From positions 1 through 5,148 of the forward strand of contig CAYLHS010000116.1 of the NCBI GenBank assembly GCA_964383535.1: DNA of 5,148 bases, given 5' to 3'. Each line of letters begins with the position of its first letter. Position 1 is the stretch's first letter. The position numbers and the translations under genes are program-made. The stretch is from CAYLHS01 sp964383535 (GTDB lineage: Bacteria > Actinomycetota > Acidimicrobiia > Spongiisociales > UBA4744). The notes beneath the pieces were generated by a model that worked only from the letters and a program-made list of their open reading frames with translations, had not been told where the DNA came from and did no database searches. Below, in pieces: positions 4,701 to 5,148 of the stretch.

Positions 4701-5148
4701 CTACGTCGTTGCGAGCACCTTGGTCTCGAGTCGCCGGTAGCTTGTCTCCATCCCGTCGGTCATCCCGGTTGAAAGCACCATGTCTCTGGTTGCCGCGTCG
4801 GGATACGTGATCACGAGGCTGAGGAGTGTTCCGCCCTTGACCGGTGTGAGCGTCATCTCGTTCACCGTCTCAGGTCCGTCCATGCCGATCATCCGCTCGG
4901 TCGTGACCGCACGACGTGGTGGTTCGGATTCGAGCAGTTCGCCGGTGAACCCGAAGTGATCGGTGCCGTCGGTCTTGGCCCACTCATATCGGTAGATGTC
5001 ACCGACGTTCACTGCCACCTCGCAAACCGGCATCGTCCACCCGTCGGGGCCGAGCAGCCAGCGCTGCATGAGGTCCGCCCGATGATGTGCTGCCCAGACC
5101 GCCTCGACGGGCCCGGCGATGATCCGACCGACTCTCACCTGCGTGTCG
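4701..5148 (-). CDS. SRPBCC/AHSA1 family protein (N-terminus at or beyond the window edge)
   Basis: A START/Bet v1-like (SRPBCC) protein of the AHSA1 (activator of Hsp90 ATPase homologue 1-like) family, ending at TAG 4701-4703. Visible landmarks in order: the first strand RVGRIIAGPVEAVWAAH, the helix-strand stretch LMQRWLLGPDGWTMPVCE, VGDIYRYEW, FGFTGELLESEPPRRAV, then TTERMIGM, TLTPVKGGTLLSLVITYP, and the long C-terminal helix STGMTDGMETSYRRLETKVL. This is the full usual domain, lacking only a few N-terminal residues. A GTG at 5136-5138 gives 145 residues, but the frame stays open to the edge (residues D-T-Q before it), so the true start is probably just outside. These proteins bind small hydrophobic molecules; no ligand can be inferred. 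Similar genes often sit beside an ArsR-type regulator, which would lie beyond the edge. Confidence 0.87.
   Translation of the reverse strand, partial: DTQVRVGRIIAGPVEAVWAAHHRADLMQRWLLGPDGWTMPVCEVAVNVGDIYRYEWAKTDGTDHFGFTGELLESEPPRRAVTTERMIGMDGPETVNEMTLTPVKGGTLLSLVITYPDAATRDMVLSTGMTDGMETSYRRLETKVLATT

Overview
The window is GC-rich bacterial DNA with strongly G/C-biased third codon positions, GTG as well as ATG starts, overlapping stop/start codons and one apparently leaderless message. This fits a high-GC actinobacterium, but the genus cannot be named from the sequence alone. No rRNA, tRNA, CRISPR array, insertion sequence or phage gene was seen.

Layout from left to right: the 3' end of an ABC-2 type transporter permease (+); a VOC/glyoxalase-fold protein (-) divergent from a MarR regulator (+), with a promoter region full of inverted repeats; a convergent azlC-azlD pair (-) for a branched-chain amino acid exporter; about 420 bases without an intact gene that seem to hold a decayed flavin reductase-like remnant (-); an NmrA-type NAD(P)-binding oxidoreductase (-) divergent from a TetR regulator (+), again with palindromic operators over overlapping promoters; then, convergent with tetR, a small DUF1059 protein (-) preceded on its strand by an AHSA1/SRPBCC protein (-) that runs off the right edge.

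The clearest biology is two independent divergent regulator/target modules. In the first, ACAT-N5-ATGT operators cover the VOC promoter, and a weaker copy lies on the marR promoter. This predicts that the MarR protein represses the VOC gene and, less strongly, itself. In the second, CGGAACG/CGTTCCG palindromes cover the nmrA start site and -10 and the tetR -35, predicting joint repression of both genes. Both targets belong to families often tied to handling small reactive or redox-active molecules, so the locus reads as a set of small inducible stress or detoxification units. No ligand can be assigned from sequence, and no clearly new multi-gene system is visible. Promoter and operator calls are from reading by eye.
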